DNA of 64,000 nucleotides from Pseudonocardia sp. DSM 110487. GTDB taxonomy: Bacteria; Actinomycetota; Actinomycetes; Mycobacteriales; Pseudonocardiaceae. Position 1 is the stretch's first letter. The number at the start of each line of letters is the position of its first letter. Below are positions 61,197-64,000 of the stretch, in pieces. Below the pieces are notes generated by a model. The model did no database searches. It saw only the letters and a list, made by a program, of their open reading frames with translations, and was not told where the DNA came from. Made by a program: the position numbers and the translations under genes. The DNA lies in the NCBI RefSeq assembly GCF_019468565.1, contig NZ_CP080521.1:4898001-4962000 (forward strand), in the 5' to 3' direction.

Positions 61197-62569
61197 GACC
61201 CGGATGCCACGATCACCGCGTCGCCGGCGATCGCCCGTACCTGGTCGTCGTAGCGCTGCGCCGCGCCGGCCGCATCGGCGTTGCCGGTGATGACCGACTC
61301 CGAGGCGACCTGGATCTCCTTGGACACGCGCGGGTACTGCGCGTACGCCGGCCGGTAGGTCGTGATCGGCACGAGCGAGGCGAAGAACTCGTTCGACGGG
61401 TTCGCTGCGGCGTACGTCGGGTCGGCGGCGACGTCCTTGCGCACCGGGATCTGCACCTCGTCGATCGCGAACTTCAGCTGGTGCGCCTTGTCGTTCAGCA
61501 TCTTGCTGAACTCCCACGCCAGGTCCGGGTTGTCGGCGTTCTGCGGGATGGCCCATGTCCAGCCGCCGGACATGCTGACCTTCCCGGGAGCCTGGCCGTT
61601 CTGCGTCGGCATGGCCGTCCAGCCCATCACCGTGCTCCACTGCGGCCAGGGGTTCGCGCCGCCCTCCCCCCACTTGTTGGACAGCCACGAGCCCTCGACG
61701 GCGATCGCGACCTTGCCCTGCGGGATCTGCTCCTGGCCGACGGTGTTGTTCCAGTCCGTCGTGAGGACCTGCTGCGGCGTCGCGCCGAGGCCCTCGGAGT
61801 AGACGGTCTGGATGAACTGAAGGGCGTCGCGGAAGCCCTGGCTGCCCACCACCCACTTCTGCGCGCCGTGGTCGTAGAGGGTGTCGCCGGTGCCGTAGAG
61901 CAGCATCTCGAAGCCCTGCATCGACGATGCCTCACCCAGGGTCGCGCCGGCGTAGATGCTGAGCGGGATGACGCCCGGCACGGTGGCCTTGATCGTGCGG
62001 GCGGCCGTCAGCAGGTCGTTCCAGTTCGCGGGCTGCCAGTCGGCGGGCAGGCCGGCCTTGGCGAGGATCTCCTTGTTGAACCAGACGCCCCGGGTGTCGG
62101 TCCCGGTCGGGATGCCGTACGTCTTGCCGTCGAGGGCCCGGCCCGCGTTCTTGGCGGTGTCCTCGAAGTTGGTCCAGTCCGGCCACGCGGCGATGTAGTC
62201 GTCGAGCGGGCGCAGGTAGCCGGCCTCGATGTCGGAGTTGATGAGGAAGGTGTCCTCGTAGACCAGGTCGGGCGACGTGCGCGGCGAGCGCATCTGCAGC
62301 TGCAGCTTCGTGGGGTAGTCGTCGTTCGAGGCGATGATGGGCTGCAGGTCGATGGTGGTGCCCGGACGGGCCTGCTCGAACTCGGCCTTGGCCGCCTTGA
62401 GGAAGTTCTCCTGCACGTGGTCGTCGCCGAACTGGCGGAAGGTGACGGTCACGGTCGACGCGTCAGCCTCGTCCCCACCGCCGCACGCGGCGAGGGTCAC
62501 CGCCATGAGTCCCGCCGCGGCGAGCGCGCCCGCCCTCCGCCATCGCTGCCCTGCACTCGTTCCCAGCAC
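61193..62569 (-). CDS. Sugar ABC transporter substrate-binding lipoprotein
   Basis: An extracellular family 1 solute-binding protein (458 residues). The signal peptide ends in lipobox LAAC (Cys at about residue 29) followed by GGGDEAD. Family segments include TVTFRQFGDDHVQENFLKAA, YGIPTGTDTRGVWFNKEILA and AVEGSWLSNKWGEGG. The GTG at 62569 sits behind GGAGG. It lies 44 bases downstream of the alpha-mannosidase gene, so the ligand is probably a mannose-containing oligosaccharide. Confidence 0.92.
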   Translation of the reverse strand: MLGTSAGQRWRRAGALAAAGLMAVTLAACGGGDEADASTVTVTFRQFGDDHVQENFLKAAKAEFEQARPGTTIDLQPIIASNDDYPTKLQLQMRSPRTSPDLVYEDTFLINSDIEAGYLRPLDDYIAAWPDWTNFEDTAKNAGRALDGKTYGIPTGTDTRGVWFNKEILAKAGLPADWQPANWNDLLTAARTIKATVPGVIPLSIYAGATLGEASSMQGFEMLLYGTGDTLYDHGAQKWVVGSQGFRDALQFIQTVYSEGLGATPQQVLTTDWNNTVGQEQIPQGKVAIAVEGSWLSNKWGEGGANPWPQWSTVMGWTAMPTQNGQAPGKVSMSGGWTWAIPQNADNPDLAWEFSKMLNDKAHQLKFAIDEVQIPVRKDVAADPTYAAANPSNEFFASLVPITTYRPAYAQYPRVSKEIQVASESVITGNADAAGAAQRYDDQVRAIAGDAVIVASGS

Positions 62570-62613
62570 TGCGCTACCTCCGTCTTCCCGCCGTTGGTGA
62601 AGTCGTCCGGGCG

Positions 62614-64000
62614 TCACTGCTGATCCCCGCCCGGGAGGGAGAACCTCAGGGTTACGACCTGGAACGGTCGCACGGTGAGCTCGAGCGTGTCGCCGTCGAG
62701 CGGGATATCGCCCGCGAGCGGCCGCTCGAGCAGGTCGGTCTCGGTGCAGGTGGTGGCGGCGAAGCCGAGCGCCAGCCGCACGGTCGCCCGCGCGCCGAGG
62801 GCCTCGTACAGGCGCACGACCACGTCGCCCGACCCGTCGTCGGCGAGCTTCACCGCCGAGATCACGACGCCGTCGCGATCCGTGCGCACGAGCGGTTCCA
62901 CGTCGGCATCGCCCGGCACGCGCCGCTCGCGCAGGTTGATCCGGTAGCCCTCGCGCGTGGCGTCGGTGAGGTCGGCGCCCGGGACGAGCGCGAAACGCAT
63001 CCGGTGCACGCCCTGGTCGGTCTCCGGGTCCGGGAACCGCGGCGCGCGCAACAGCGACAGGCGCACGGTGGTGGTCGTGCCGCCGTCGCGACGCACGGTG
63101 CGGGTGACGTCGTGGCCGTAGGTCGAGTCGTTCACCAGCGCGACGCCGAAGCCGGGCTCGGTGACGTGCAGGTACCGGTGCGCGCAGATCTCGTACTTGG
63201 CGGCCTCCCAGCTCGTGTTGGTGTCGGTCGCCCGGTACACGTAGCCGAACTGGGTCTCCGCCGCCGAGCGCTCCGCGCGCACGTCGAGCGGGAACGCCGC
63301 CTTGAGGAACGTCTCGGTCTCGTGCCAGTCGACGTCGGTGGCGATGTCGACGCGGCAGGCCCCCGGAGGCAGGGAGATCACCTGCGTCACCCGGGAGCGG
63401 CCGAACGCCCTGACCACGCGCACGGCCGCATCCGCCACGGGCTCCACGGCCTCGACGTCGGTCAGGTCGGTGACGGTGCGGCGGTACGCGTGGTCGACGT
63501 CCCACGCGTCGTACTTCGCGGGCAGGTCGGGGTGCAGCTGCAACAGGTTGGCCGGGCTGCCGGGGGCGATGGCCTCCCGCCCGGTCGCCAGGTCGACGAC
63601 GGACACGAGCAGCCCGCGCGCATCGACGACGGCCCGGACGAGGCCGTTGTCCAGCACGTAGCCGCCGTCCGCCGCGCTGCGGGTGGCGGGCGCGGGTGCG
63701 TGCGGCACGCGGATCGCCCCGCGGGCGGGAACCCCGCCGCGCGCATGCGGGGCCGCGTTGAACACGACCTCGCCGCCGGACGCCCGGCCTGGTTCCGGGT
63801 CCCCGGCGAGCGCCCGCTGCGCTGCGGTGATGATCGCCTCGAGCTCGGCGGTCAGTCGCGCGTAGGTCTCGCGGCTCTCGCGGTGCACCCACGCGATCGA
63901 CGAGCCGGGCAGGATGTCGTGGAACTGGTGCAGCAGGACCGACTTCCAGATGCGGTCCAGGTCCTCGTAGGGGTACGGGTGCCCGGCGCGCACGGCGGCC
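62614..64000 (-). CDS. GH38 alpha-mannosidase, C-terminal part (cut by window edge)
   Basis: The reading frame stays open to the window edge, so the N-terminal catalytic domain lies outside. The visible 460 or so residues match the C-terminal half of a GH38 alpha-mannosidase. YEDLDRIWKSVLLHQFHDIL and PGSSIAWVHRE are the highly conserved end of the catalytic domain. The later beta domains contain VLDNGLVRAVVDARG, VDIATDVDWHETETFLKAAF and FGVALVNDSTYGHDV. It would release alpha-linked mannose from imported or surface glycans. It is the first visible gene of the importer operon. Confidence 0.9.
   Translation of the reverse strand, partial: AAVRAGHPYPYEDLDRIWKSVLLHQFHDILPGSSIAWVHRESRETYARLTAELEAIITAAQRALAGDPEPGRASGGEVVFNAAPHARGGVPARGAIRVPHAPAPATRSAADGGYVLDNGLVRAVVDARGLLVSVVDLATGREAIAPGSPANLLQLHPDLPAKYDAWDVDHAYRRTVTDLTDVEAVEPVADAAVRVVRAFGRSRVTQVISLPPGACRVDIATDVDWHETETFLKAAFPLDVRAERSAAETQFGYVYRATDTNTSWEAAKYEICAHRYLHVTEPGFGVALVNDSTYGHDVTRTVRRDGGTTTTVRLSLLRAPRFPDPETDQGVHRMRFALVPGADLTDATREGYRINLRERRVPGDADVEPLVRTDRDGVVISAVKLADDGSGDVVVRLYEALGARATVRLALGFAATTCTETDLLERPLAGDIPLDGDTLELTVRPFQVVTLRFSLPGGDQQ

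Overview
The window is a GC-rich, densely packed stretch of an actinobacterial chromosome. Its core keeps the gene order I recall from Mycobacterium tuberculosis Rv1436-Rv1466: gap-pgk-tpiA-secG, then pgl-opcA-zwf-pgi-tal-tkt, ctaB, qor, ctaA, an ABC exporter, mptB, and sufR-sufB-sufD-sufC-sufS-sufU-sufT. RbpA, an OpcA-dependent G6PDH, CtaA/CtaB and SUF as an apparent main Fe-S system fit Actinomycetia. The accessory content suggests a soil member of the Pseudonocardiales, but this is inference.

Layout. 1-4.5 kb: an O-methyltransferase-like gene, then glycolysis (gap, pgk, tpiA), secG and rbpA. 4.6-7.5 kb: a lipoprotein, an orphan TrpB2-type tryptophan synthase beta chain, a rhodanese and an Lrp/AsnC regulator. 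7.6-17.5 kb: an accessory catabolic block. A ROK repressor faces a seven-gene run: oligopeptide-type ABC importer (binding protein, two permeases, double ATPase), M81/MlrC-like metallopeptidase, CutC-like TIM barrel and ROK kinase. 17.5-20.9 kb: a LysR regulator divergent from a metallo-beta-lactamase-fold hydrolase and an MHS-type transporter. 20.9-29.5 kb, minus strand: a NYN-domain protein and the pentose-phosphate operon tkt-tal-pgi-zwf-opcA-pgl. The pgi product has lost signature and catalytic residues. 29.7-30.7 kb: ctaB. 30.7-31.1 kb: a non-coding region made of two large palindromic structures. 31.1-40.7 kb: accessory genes (alpha/beta hydrolase, glutathione-independent formaldehyde dehydrogenase, hydantoinase/oxoprolinase A and B, an orphan GAF histidine kinase, an S9 peptidase). 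40.7-47.9 kb: qor, ctaA, ctaD, an ABC-2 exporter pair and mptB. 47.9-50.0 kb: a serine hydrolase gene cut by a 162-bp MITE-like element. 50.2-56.5 kb: the SUF operon. 56.6-59.5 kb: a racemase with its LysR, and a TetR with a DUF5360-type membrane protein. 59.4-64 kb, minus strand: a sugar ABC importer downstream of a GH38 alpha-mannosidase cut by the window edge.

How they work together. The conserved core joins lower glycolysis, NADPH and pentose supply, heme O/A synthesis and cytochrome aa3 oxidase assembly, lipoglycan mannosylation and Fe-S assembly. The inserted blocks are uptake-and-breakdown modules, each with its own local regulator. Many adjacent genes share ATGA, GTGA or TGATG stop/start overlaps, which indicates translational coupling.

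Best leads. (1) A short inverted-repeat element flanked by TA, sitting in CTAG, splits a membrane-anchored serine hydrolase; removing it restores one reading frame exactly. (2) The importer-M81-CutC-ROK operon looks like an uncharacterised catabolic pathway. (3) The cluster pgi product appears catalytically degenerate. (4) Several long intergenic palindromes may belong to dispersed repeat families. No rRNA, tRNA or CRISPR array was seen.
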